This document shows, piece after piece, positions 1-7,279 of a DNA stretch of 35,401 nucleotides. Every line of letters begins with the position of its first letter. Within the stretch, counting starts at the first letter, position 1. The notes below the pieces were generated by a model. That model was not told the origin of the DNA and made no database searches. It saw only the letters and a program-made list of their open reading frames with translations. A program made the position numbers and the translations under genes. Origin of the DNA: Rubricoccaceae bacterium (GTDB lineage: Bacteria; Bacteroidota; Rhodothermia; Rhodothermales; Rubricoccaceae); contig JAHEJB010000013.1 in assembly GCA_024639085.1 (NCBI GenBank), forward strand, positions 1 to 35,401, given 5' to 3'.

Positions 1-918
1 TACCTGCCGTCGGCTGGTCCTCCTGTATTTCTTGATCCCATCCTGTTAGAGAAGAACTTCGAACCGGTCAACATCTTTCCCCGCGCGCCTCACGTGCTTG
101 AGTGGCTCGGAAAGCGACTGAAGAAGAGCATGCCGGAGATCCATATGCCGGAGTGGATGCCGGGCGATGTGCTGGATGTAGCACATGGAGAAATCAGAGC
201 AGAAGCCCAACAGCGTGTCGTAGAAGACGATTTTGAATCGTACGTGCGAGCGTACGCGGAACGCTATTCCGACTTCTTCGAGGCGCGTCGCGAGCAGCAC
301 GAAAACGAGCAAGCAGAGATTGACTATCTAGATCGATTGCAGCAAAGGTTGTGCGATGCGCTCCAGGCGAAGCTGGACGGCTTTAAGCTGGCTGGTCGTA
401 TTGATCGTCCATTGTACTTCCGTCTCTCGGACGCGCCTGAATATCTTCTGCGCGTCGATTTTGCTAATGGAACGGCAACGACTGCTCCGAATGTCGAAGA
501 GGAAGAGTTTTATGAGCTGGCCGCGCCATCGTGGGAGTTGAAACGTGTCCTCGACGGATTGCTAACGTGGGAAGACTTCGCGCTCTCGTTTCGCATGCGC
601 CTCAATCGTGCCCCCGATATCTATCAGACGCTGATGCAAGGTTTCCTGGTGATGGAACCGGAAGACCTCAACCCGTTCTGCGAGCATGTCCTCGATCTGG
701 AAAGCCGCGCTGAGCGCATTGTAGTGGAAGCAGGAGGGTGCAAGTACTCAATCAATCGAATCTGTCCACATCAGGGAGCTGATCTCGCTGAAGCCTGGGT
801 GGAGGAAGACCGCTATCTTGTTTGCACTCGACACCGGTGGAAATTCGATCTCCACAATGACGGCAAGGCCGAGCAGGCCAACGAGTCCATTCACGCGATC
901 CCGTTAGAGGAGGATTGA
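1..918 (+). CDS. MBL-fold hydrolase/oxygenase with C-terminal Rieske domain (5' partial)
   Basis: The frame is open from the window edge to the TGA at 916-918, so the 5' end is missing and 305 residues are visible. An internal GTG at 94 would give 274 residues, but the frame before it reads as protein (starting YLPSAGPPVFLDP), which resembles the end of a metallo-beta-lactamase-like domain of CMAH/UDP-MurNAc hydroxylase type. The middle, about residues 130-230, resembles the SCP2-like accessory domain found in such hydrolases. The C-terminus is a Rieske [2Fe-2S] domain: CPH at C255/H257 and CTRH at C275/H278 give the Cys2-His2 ligand set. The likely role is iron-sulfur-dependent hydroxylation or electron transfer on a sugar or lipid substrate; the substrate cannot be read from the sequence. 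The next gene is another iron-sulfur protein 62 bp downstream. The Rieske call is firm; the MBL call rests on the fragment and domain order. Confidence 0.75.
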   Translation, partial: YLPSAGPPVFLDPILLEKNFEPVNIFPRAPHVLEWLGKRLKKSMPEIHMPEWMPGDVLDVAHGEIRAEAQQRVVEDDFESYVRAYAERYSDFFEARREQHENEQAEIDYLDRLQQRLCDALQAKLDGFKLAGRIDRPLYFRLSDAPEYLLRVDFANGTATTAPNVEEEEFYELAAPSWELKRVLDGLLTWEDFALSFRMRLNRAPDIYQTLMQGFLVMEPEDLNPFCEHVLDLESRAERIVVEAGGCKYSINRICPHQGADLAEAWVEEDRYLVCTRHRWKFDLHNDGKAEQANESIHAIPLEED

Positions 919-980
919 CAGAACAACGTTGTTGGGCAGCTTATCTTCTGAGCACTTTTAACAACGACCAGTCAAAGCCG

Positions 981-1586
981 ATGGCCGGCACACCCGTAAA
1001 CAACGCAACGCCGAACGAGCGAAAGCTCAATTTCTGGGAACGCCTCTACCTCCCTGAGATATTCAAGGGGCTCAAGTACTCGGCGAGCAAGATGAAGCTG
1101 CCTACGTACGCCTTTGCGTATCCGGAGGAGCAGTTTTACCCGCCAGATTCCTACCGCGGTCGGCCGGTTCTGGTTGAAGAAGAAGGGCGTCCCCGCTGTG
1201 TAGCGTGCGGACTCTGTGCACGAAGCTGTCCACCGCTGGCGATCTCCATGCAGGCGCACGAAGTTGATGACGACATCAAGGAACGCGAACCGGAGTGGTT
1301 CGAGATCAATATGCTCCGCTGCATCTACTGCGGGTTCTGCGAGGAAGTTTGTCCTGAAGAAGCCATTGTGATGTCGAAGGAATACGACATGACGTTTCAG
1401 CATCGCGACGAGGCCATCTTCGATCTCGAGCGCCTGATGGTGCCAAAAGAGCGGCTCAAGGATCGTCTTGGCTTCCTGGAAGCGCAGCGCAACGGGCAGT
1501 TTGGTGAAAAATGGGATCACAAGAAGTCCAACAACATCCACACGCTACGTAACCGGCTTGACTACGTGAAGGGCGCGGACGGGTAA
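981..1586 (+). CDS. nuoI: NuoI-like 2x[4Fe-4S] ferredoxin subunit
   Basis: This 201-residue protein has two [4Fe-4S] motifs, CVACGLCARSCP (C73, C76, C79, C83) and CIYCGFCEEVCP (C114, C117, C120, C124). They sit in the context typical of complex I subunit NuoI, after a basic N-terminus with amphipathic character (NFWERLYLPEIFKGLKYSA). NuoI carries clusters N6a/N6b, which pass electrons towards quinone. The frame is open back to a TTG at 915, but ATG 981 is preferred because the residues before it (RCWAAYLLSTFNNDQ) do not look like the family. No other nuo gene is visible, so this may be a detached complex I subunit or a NuoI-type ferredoxin serving the neighbouring Rieske protein. The DinB-like gene starts 2 bp after its stop, suggesting co-transcription. 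Confidence 0.85.
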   Translation: MAGTPVNNATPNERKLNFWERLYLPEIFKGLKYSASKMKLPTYAFAYPEEQFYPPDSYRGRPVLVEEEGRPRCVACGLCARSCPPLAISMQAHEVDDDIKEREPEWFEINMLRCIYCGFCEEVCPEEAIVMSKEYDMTFQHRDEAIFDLERLMVPKERLKDRLGFLEAQRNGQFGEKWDHKKSNNIHTLRNRLDYVKGADG

Positions 1587-1588
1587 TC

Positions 1589-2131
1589 ATGCTCGACCAA
1601 TACCGTGACGCTCCGCGTAATCCGGAAACGCTCCGAATTCGCCGAGAAGCGCTGATTGATCAGTTGGGGTGGTTGGCCGATGAGGCCACAGCGTTGGAAC
1701 CCATGCTTGCCGAGCTGCCCGCTTGGGCCCTGGATCAAGCCCCGCTTCCCGATGAAAGAACGGCCAAGGAAACATTAGCACATTTGGCAGCGCTAGATCG
1801 CGAGGTCTATCCGCGCTGGATAGAGCTGCTCGTAGCCGATGACAACCCATCACTCGCAGGAAGAGATCTCGAAACGGACAGTGTGGCCAATGTCCGTGAC
1901 CTCAGTTTCTTGTTGAACGATGTCCAGACTGCGCGGGCTTCTCTGATGACGGTTGTTGAGTCCGTTCCAGAATCCGAATGGAACAGGAATGCCACCCTTG
2001 TTGACGAGGAAGTGGATTTGTTCGACCTCGTCCTCAGCATTGTTCGCCACGATGCCGATTGCTTACGAAACCTCGCGTATCGCCTCCACGAGGCCAAGTT
2101 GACTAATCGTCCGCAGGACCTGGCGAAGTAG
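1589..2131 (+). CDS. DinB-like four-helix-bundle protein
   Basis: This 180-residue, mostly helical protein resembles the DinB/DfsB superfamily of metal-binding four-helix bundles, some of which are thiol transferases. Helix 2 has the usual AHLAALDREVYPRW-type segment with one His, and the last helix has VRHDADCLRNL. In the family the last motif is normally HxxxH; here the second His is replaced by Cys, so the metal site may be altered (His2-Cys) or lost. The ATG lies 2 bp after the nuoI stop, so translational coupling is likely. The function is unknown. The family call rests on these motif positions and the length and is moderate. Confidence 0.6.
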   Translation: MLDQYRDAPRNPETLRIRREALIDQLGWLADEATALEPMLAELPAWALDQAPLPDERTAKETLAHLAALDREVYPRWIELLVADDNPSLAGRDLETDSVANVRDLSFLLNDVQTARASLMTVVESVPESEWNRNATLVDEEVDLFDLVLSIVRHDADCLRNLAYRLHEAKLTNRPQDLAK

Positions 2132-2251
2132 GCCGAATGCCCGATCGTGGGCATTTTGTGGACAGAGTGTGCCATACAGGTGACACTTCCGATGGCTAGA
2201 TTGAAGGGCGCGGAAGATCCGCGATACCTCATCCGCCCCCACGGTTTCAAC

Positions 2252-3304
2252 ATGGCCTCCAAGACTGGCGCGTCTTTTAAGGATCTCGTCAACACTTTTC
2301 GGCAAGGCAGATTTCAGCCGCTTTATTTCATTTACGGCGCTGAAGGGTTTTTGATGGACGAGTTGCAGGCGGTGCTCATTGAGAACGCGTTGCAGCCACA
2401 CGAGCATGACTTCAATCTGGAAGTCATATTCGGGCCGGAAGCCAGTACGCCAGATGTACTTTCGCGATGTGCCTCCTTGCCAATGATGGCCGAACGACGC
2501 GTCATCATTGTTCGCGGGTTCGACGAGATGGACGAGCGAAATCTAGATCGCAAGAAGTCGTTCGGTACGTACGCCGAGAACCCCAATCCGGCGGCGGTTG
2601 TCATGCTGATGTGCAACCGTAAGCCCAACCTCAACACGAATCCCTACAGAGCCCTGAAGAAGCACGCGGTTTGGGGGGAGTTCAAAACACTGTACGAGAA
2701 CAAGCTACCCGGCTGGATTAGTCAGCGGTTGAGAGCAAAGGGGTTTGTTGCGCAGGGCGGCGCTGCACAGATGATCGCTGAGGCCGTCGGCCCTGACTTA
2801 CGTACAACCTCGAACGAAATCAACAAGCTGATTGCATACGCGGGAGAGCAGCAGGCGATCACAGAAGAGGACGTAATCCACGCCGCGGGGCATTCCAGAG
2901 AAGCAAACGTCTTCGAACTTCAGAAAGCTGTCGGGCAACGATCGTATGAGCGCGCGCTCTTCATCGCCAACGAATTACTCTCCGCCGCGTCAAGCCGCTC
3001 TGGCGAGGCGTTGATGATTATCGCCATCCTTACCAGCTACTTCACCAAGCTCTGGAAACTGACATCCTGTCTCGAAAGCGGAATGCAGAACAATGCCATG
3101 GCCGGTCATATTGGCGTGAGTCCTTACTTTGTGGGTGATTACGTGAGTGCCTGTCGAACGCTTGGGCCGAACGTCATCCGCCGTGCATTTCATGCGCTCC
3201 TCGCTGCCGACATGGAGCTAAAAGGGGGTTCAGAGCGAGACGAACGTCTCATTCTGACCCTTATGCTCGGCCGACTTTGCGCCAAAAAACGTGCTTTTTC
3301 CTGA
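2252..3304 (+). CDS. holA: DNA polymerase III subunit delta
   Basis: The 350-residue product matches the clamp-loader delta subunit, which opens the beta sliding clamp. The N-terminus has the family signature FQPLYFIYGAEGFLMDE, a degenerate AAA+ domain whose P-loop lacks the usual GKT. It is followed by the beta-binding region around CASLPMMAERRVIIVRGFD, a lid domain with TSNEINKL, and the C-terminal collar domain (SGEALMIIAILTSYFTKLWKL). The length fits the family (about 340). The frame is open upstream to GTG 2147, but ATG 2252 fits the usual N-terminus; ATG 2192 is a second alternative. It starts about 120 bp after the DinB-like gene. Confidence in function is high and in the start moderate. 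Confidence 0.93.
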   Translation: MASKTGASFKDLVNTFRQGRFQPLYFIYGAEGFLMDELQAVLIENALQPHEHDFNLEVIFGPEASTPDVLSRCASLPMMAERRVIIVRGFDEMDERNLDRKKSFGTYAENPNPAAVVMLMCNRKPNLNTNPYRALKKHAVWGEFKTLYENKLPGWISQRLRAKGFVAQGGAAQMIAEAVGPDLRTTSNEINKLIAYAGEQQAITEEDVIHAAGHSREANVFELQKAVGQRSYERALFIANELLSAASSRSGEALMIIAILTSYFTKLWKLTSCLESGMQNNAMAGHIGVSPYFVGDYVSACRTLGPNVIRRAFHALLAADMELKGGSERDERLILTLMLGRLCAKKRAFS

Positions 3305-3476
3305 AACTCAGCCTTGACCTTTCCGTGAAGCACTAATTGACCGGGTTCATTTGTTTAATTAACAATTCGGGCACGGTCCTTGACTTTAACGACCATCCTG
3401 ACAAAGTTTCTTTCCGGGACGGGCTATCCGCTCTGATTGTCCGCCCCGGCGTCACCGCCAAACCGAGGTGCCCTAC

Positions 3477-4139
3477 ATGCCGAACACGCTGAAGAAGCAA
3501 ACGTTCGCGAAGGCCTCCCGCTCTCGTTCGCACGTCAACAAGCACTACGATGTCCTCGTTCAAATGAGCGACGAGGATCTCATGTCGCAGTTCCAGGCGG
3601 GAACCGTTGAAGCATTCGACATTCTCGTCAGCCGGTATAAGGATCCGCTGACGAACTACATCTATCGATTCCTTGGCGATATGAAGGAATGCGAGGATCT
3701 CTTGCAAGAGACCTTCCTCCGCGTCTATCGCAACCGGCATTCCTATCGCCGAATTGCCAAGTTCTCGACGTGGCTCTATACGATCGCCGGCAACCTTGCA
3801 CGCTCGGAGTATCGCAAACGCAAGCGCCGCCGCCTGTACTCGCTTCAGTCCGTTAACCGCGACGACGAGGAGTACGAGGTAGAGATCCCCGACGAAACAT
3901 TCTCGCCCGATACGCACACGGAGAGCACGATTCAGGATCGCCACATCCAGGATGCACTCAAGCAGATTCCGGAAGAGTTTCGGGAAGTCGTTGTGCTCCG
4001 TGATGTGCAACAGCTTGCATACGAGGAGATCGCCGAGATTACGGGTCTCCCGATGGGCACCGTGAAGAGCCGTATCAACCGTGGCCGCACGAAACTGCAA
4101 GGACTCCTGAAGGACGTTTATTTGCCAGCATCAGACTGA
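3477..4139 (+). CDS. RNA polymerase ECF-type sigma factor
   Basis: The 220-residue protein has sigma-70 region 2, with the core-binding and -10 recognition helix CEDLLQETFLRVYRN followed by FSTWLYTIAGNLARSEYRKR. A charged linker of about 45 residues follows, then region 4 with the helix-turn-helix LAYEEIAEITGLPMGTVKSR. There is no sigma 1.1 or region 3, which defines an ECF (group 4) sigma factor. It redirects RNA polymerase to a stress or envelope regulon that cannot be named here. No anti-sigma factor lies next to it; the next gene is 560 bp away, beyond a terminator. The start is ATG 3477; an in-frame GTG at 3468 is equally possible. Confidence 0.9.
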   Translation: MPNTLKKQTFAKASRSRSHVNKHYDVLVQMSDEDLMSQFQAGTVEAFDILVSRYKDPLTNYIYRFLGDMKECEDLLQETFLRVYRNRHSYRRIAKFSTWLYTIAGNLARSEYRKRKRRRLYSLQSVNRDDEEYEVEIPDETFSPDTHTESTIQDRHIQDALKQIPEEFREVVVLRDVQQLAYEEIAEITGLPMGTVKSRINRGRTKLQGLLKDVYLPASD

Positions 4140-4157
4140 CGCAGTCTATGCGCGTAG

Positions 4158-4190
4158 AACGGCCTCGCTAATTAGTGGGGCCGTTTTTGT
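4158..4190 (+). terminator. Rho-independent terminator of the sigma-factor gene
   Basis: AACGGCC (4158-4164) pairs with GGCCGTT (4179-4185) around a 14-nt loop, followed by a T-rich tail. It lies 19 bp after the sigma-factor stop and ends that transcript. Confidence 0.8.
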
Positions 4191-4257
4191 TGGTAGCTGG
4201 CCTCGCCATGCGCATTGCCGCTGATTTATCTGGGGCAGTACCTTCGACTCCCATCTT

Positions 4258-4334
4258 GTGCCCTTAGCTCAGCGGTTTAATGCGTTCCGCCACGCGGCGG
4301 GAAGGTCAGAGTTTCGAATCCAGTAGAGCGCACC
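4258..4334 (+). pseudogene. Decayed tRNA-like relic
   Basis: The 77-nt span has the landmarks of a tRNA. A 7-nt acceptor arm GTGCCCT pairs with AGAGCGC at 4325-4331 with one mismatch and one wobble. TAGCTCAGCGG starts the D arm at 4265, TTCGAAT forms the T loop at 4313-4319, and ACC follows the acceptor. However, the T stem (AGAGT/CCAGT) has three mismatches, the D stem does not close, and the anticodon arm collapses to CCGCC-ACGC-GGCGG with no T33 and no 7-nt loop. It is therefore read as a broken copy, not a working gene. Confidence 0.5.
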
Positions 4335-4411
4335 GTGATGATGAACTAGCGCACCGGTGGCTATCGGCTTCGAGGTACCCCCTCGCGCATTCCCCACAGC
4401 AAACGCTGATA

Positions 4412-4443
4412 CATTCGCGGTTCGAATCCCGTAGGGCCCACCG
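4412..4443 (+). pseudogene. Fragment of a tRNA 3' end
   Basis: TTCGAATCCCGTAGGGCCCA ending in CCG repeats, with few changes, the 3' end of the relic 108 bp upstream. No matching 5' acceptor (GGGCCCT) or D arm lies about 75 nt before it, so only the T-loop and acceptor side remain. It may be debris of a duplicated or integrated tRNA end. Confidence 0.4.
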
Positions 4444-4697
4444 TGAGCCAGTTGAAGGTGTCCGGAGTGATCCGGTCTAGCGCTTAGGAAAAGCGTTCTG
4501 CATCGATCTTGTTTGGTGGCACTGCTTTTGCGTCTCCTTGAGGCGCTTCTTCGCGGTACGAAACAGTGGTTCACTTTCTTGCAGTGTAACACAAGGTTGA
4601 CGTGCGCGGCACTTGAAGTGTCTCACCTGTAAAGGCGACCTTAGCTCTTCAAAAGACAAAGTTTGCCTTGCAACTTATTTCTCCTTCCCTGAGCCCC

Positions 4698-5642
4698 ATG
4701 CCGGTCTATGCGTCGGCGTTTAAAGAAGCCCGTCCGCCGGTAGCCGTCATTGGTGCCGGAGCGATGGCTCACGCGCTTGCGTTGCGGCTCGTGAACAAGG
4801 GATACCCACTGCGTGCTGTTCTCAGCCAGACGAAGGCGCACGCAGAAGAGGTCGCCCGCGCAGCAGGTGCTGCCGTAGCATCGGATGATTTTTCCAGGTT
4901 GCCGAAGGATGTCCGCCTGGTTGTCATCGCGGTGAGTGATTCTGCGCTGGCAGATGTTGCCGAGCTGCTCACGGGTGTAGCCCATCTTTGGAAAGAAACC
5001 GTCGTTGTACACACGTCGGGTGTTCTTTCTGCAGAAGCGCTGGAGCCGTTGGCGACCGAAGGAGCTGCCACCGCGTCGTTTCATCCACTACAGACGATAA
5101 CGCGCTCGGCCGGTCAAGACGCACTGGATCAAGCCTATGCAGGCATCGAAGGGGATGATCGTGCAGTCGCTGCCGGAATTGAACTCGCCGTCGGGTTGGG
5201 GATGCGCTACATCGTGCTTTCAGGAGATGCGAAGGCGCGCTACCATCTTGGCGCTACGATGGCATCGAACTTCTTTGTCACATTGATGGGTATAGTTCAG
5301 GAAGTCCTCGTTTCGCTCGATATCGACAGGGACGACGGGTTTGCCATGATGGAACCACTGCTCCGGGGCACGCTGGACAACCTCGAAATGACGTCGCCGG
5401 AAGAAGCATTGACCGGACCCGTCGTGCGCGGAGATCTGGACACACTCCGAATGCATGGACAGGCACTTCGCCAGCACCTTCCACAGCTGATCCCAGCCTA
5501 TGCGGCGTTGACTGTAGAGACAGTCCGATTGGCTGTACGAAGCGGAAAGCTCGATCCAAACCGCGCCGAAGATGTGCTCAGCCTTATGCAGCGGCTGGTA
5601 ACGACGCCGCTCCCGGCAACCCCAGCGCCCATCAACAATTAA
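4698..5642 (+). CDS. Rossmann-like/DUF2520 domain oxidoreductase-like protein
   Basis: The 314-residue product has an N-terminal NAD(P)-binding Rossmann domain with AVIGAGAMAHALALRL (about residues 16-31) and VVIAVSDSALADV, the layout of F420-dependent or ProC-like reductases. After HTSGVLSAEALEPL and SFHPLQTI comes an all-helical DUF2520 dimerisation domain (about 150-300), including KARYHLGATMASNF. This two-domain pattern is widespread in Bacteroidota; the substrate is unknown. ATG 4698 is chosen over TTG 4668 because the family begins shortly before the glycine-rich loop. lysS starts 53 bp downstream and may be co-transcribed. Confidence 0.8.
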   Translation: MPVYASAFKEARPPVAVIGAGAMAHALALRLVNKGYPLRAVLSQTKAHAEEVARAAGAAVASDDFSRLPKDVRLVVIAVSDSALADVAELLTGVAHLWKETVVVHTSGVLSAEALEPLATEGAATASFHPLQTITRSAGQDALDQAYAGIEGDDRAVAAGIELAVGLGMRYIVLSGDAKARYHLGATMASNFFVTLMGIVQEVLVSLDIDRDDGFAMMEPLLRGTLDNLEMTSPEEALTGPVVRGDLDTLRMHGQALRQHLPQLIPAYAALTVETVRLAVRSGKLDPNRAEDVLSLMQRLVTTPLPATPAPINN

Positions 5643-5695
5643 CCGTAGGGTTTGAGGCAGGGCGGTAGTTTGGAGGCCATCCAATCCAGGCCTTC

Positions 5696-7279
5696 ATGTC
5701 CAGAGAGTTGACCGAGCAGGAGCAGCTACGTCACCAGCACCTCGATGCGTTGCGCGAAGCAGGCGTAGATCCGTTCCCCGCGGAGGAATGGCCGGTTACG
5801 GACAACGCCGCGGAGATTTTTGACACTTATGACGACGCACTGCACGATCCGGAGGGAGACGGCACGAAGCCGTTTAGCGTCCGTATTGCGGGGCGGATGA
5901 TGACCAAGCGGGTAATGGGGAAGGCCGCGTTTTTCCACCTTGCCGATGAATCAGGGCGCATCCAGATTTACGTTCGTCGCGATGACCTGCCTGAGGATTT
6001 TTACAATACGGTCTTCAAGAAGCTGCTCGACACGGGCGATCTGGTTGGGGTAGAAGGCGAGGTCTTCCGCACGAAAATGGGCGAGGTCTCTGTGCGCGCC
6101 GAGAAGTTCAAGCTGCTCGCGAAGAGCCTTAAGCCGTTGCCCGTCGAGAAGGAAATCGTGGACGAGGAGACCGGCGAGAAGCGCATCTTCAACGAAGTCA
6201 CGGATCCCGAATTCCGCTACCGCCAGCGCTACGCCGACCTCGCGTTACATCCGGAGGTCCGCGACGTGTTCAAGAAGCGCGCGCGGATCGTCACGGCCAT
6301 CCGCCGCTTTCTGGACGAGCGCAGCTACACGGAAGTCGAGACGCCCGCACTGCAACCGCTGTACGGCGGCGCCGCGGCGCGGCCCTTCACCACGCACCAC
6401 AACGCGCTGGACATGGGCCTCTTCCTCCGCATTGCCGACGAACTCTACCTCAAGCGCCTCATCGTGGGCGGCTTCGAGGGCGTCTACGAAATCGCGAAAG
6501 ACTTCCGCAACGAGGGCCTCAGCCGCTTCCACAACCCGGAGTTCACGATGCTCGAACTGTACGTGGCCTACCGCGACTACGACTGGATGATGGGCCTCGT
6601 CGAGGAAATGCTGGAAGCCGTCGTGACCGAGCTCCACGGCTCAACGGAGGTTAAGGTTGGGGGTGAAAGCATCAGCTTTTCCAGCCCGTTCAAGCGCATA
6701 CCGCTCTTGGAAGCGATCAAAGAGAAGACCGGTCACGACCTGTACATGAAGTCGCGCGACGAGATTGCTGAGGCTGCGAAAGCACTGCATCTGGAGGTGG
6801 ATGACACGATGGGCGTCGGCAAGCTCATCGACGAGATCTTCGGCGAATTCGTCGAGCCGCACCTCATCCAGCCAACGTTTATCACAGACTACCCCGTCGA
6901 ACTCTCGCCCCTTGCCAAGCGCCATCGCGAGAAGGAAGGCCTTACTGAGCGCTTCGAGTTGATCTGCAACGGAAAGGAGATCTGCAACGCATTCTCTGAG
7001 CTTAACGACCCGATCGACCAGCGCTCACGGTTTGAGGAGCAAGTCCGTCTCGCCCGCGATGGAGACGACGAAGCCGTCAACACTATCGACGAAGACTACC
7101 TCCGCGCTCTCGAATACGGCATGCCGCCCACCGCAGGCATGGGCATGGGCATCGACCGCCTCACGATGCTCCTCACCAACCAGGACTCCATCCGCGACGT
7201 GATTCTGTTTCCGTTGTTAAGGCCAGAAGGTGTTGGGTTAGAAGATGAAGCGGCGGAGAGTTCTGCAAGTGACGGCTGA
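5696..7279 (+). CDS. lysS: Lysyl-tRNA synthetase, class II
   Basis: This 527-residue enzyme charges tRNA-Lys. The N-terminal OB-fold anticodon-binding domain (about residues 60-165) contains RIAGRMMTKRVMGKAAFFHL. The class II catalytic core has motif 2 as FRNEGLSRFHNPEFTMLE and motif 3 as GMGIDRLTML near the C-terminus. EVETPALQPLYGGAAARPF and ITDYPVELSPLAKRH are diagnostic of lysine enzymes. It is slightly longer than E. coli LysS (505). The stretch about 6190-6640, encoding the core up to motif 2, has much more GC-rich third positions than the flanks. The MFS gene begins inside its 3' end. Confidence 0.97.
   Translation: MSRELTEQEQLRHQHLDALREAGVDPFPAEEWPVTDNAAEIFDTYDDALHDPEGDGTKPFSVRIAGRMMTKRVMGKAAFFHLADESGRIQIYVRRDDLPEDFYNTVFKKLLDTGDLVGVEGEVFRTKMGEVSVRAEKFKLLAKSLKPLPVEKEIVDEETGEKRIFNEVTDPEFRYRQRYADLALHPEVRDVFKKRARIVTAIRRFLDERSYTEVETPALQPLYGGAAARPFTTHHNALDMGLFLRIADELYLKRLIVGGFEGVYEIAKDFRNEGLSRFHNPEFTMLELYVAYRDYDWMMGLVEEMLEAVVTELHGSTEVKVGGESISFSSPFKRIPLLEAIKEKTGHDLYMKSRDEIAEAAKALHLEVDDTMGVGKLIDEIFGEFVEPHLIQPTFITDYPVELSPLAKRHREKEGLTERFELICNGKEICNAFSELNDPIDQRSRFEEQVRLARDGDDEAVNTIDEDYLRALEYGMPPTAGMGMGIDRLTMLLTNQDSIRDVILFPLLRPEGVGLEDEAAESSASDG

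Larger units (their letters stand above)
4191..4697. other. Non-coding stretch with tRNA-like relics
   Basis: No convincing coding frame was found in this 500-bp gap. It holds two tRNA-like fragments (4258-4334 and 4412-4443, listed separately) and three copies of a short motif like TAGnGCnCACCG (near 4324, 4346 and 4431). The rest (about 4445-4690) contains an imperfect GCGTCTCC/GAGGCGC inverted repeat near 4530 and the upstream region of the DUF2520 gene. No promoter there was clear enough to call. Confidence 0.5.

Noticed and set aside
972-1541. Minus-strand frame opposite nuoI
   Set aside because: It is a shadow of a gene with clear iron-sulfur motifs on the plus strand.
3341-3440. TTGACT at about 3379 as a promoter for the sigma factor
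   Set aside because: No acceptable -10 box at 16-18 bp; the following TGACAA is too weak to call.
4280-4480. 66-codon plus-strand frame over the tRNA-like relics
   Set aside because: Composition follows the tRNA debris and its repeats; no start signal or protein-like pattern.
4641-5084. Minus-strand frame over the start of the DUF2520 gene
   Set aside because: No recognisable domain, and the plus strand encodes a clear Rossmann motif across the same region.
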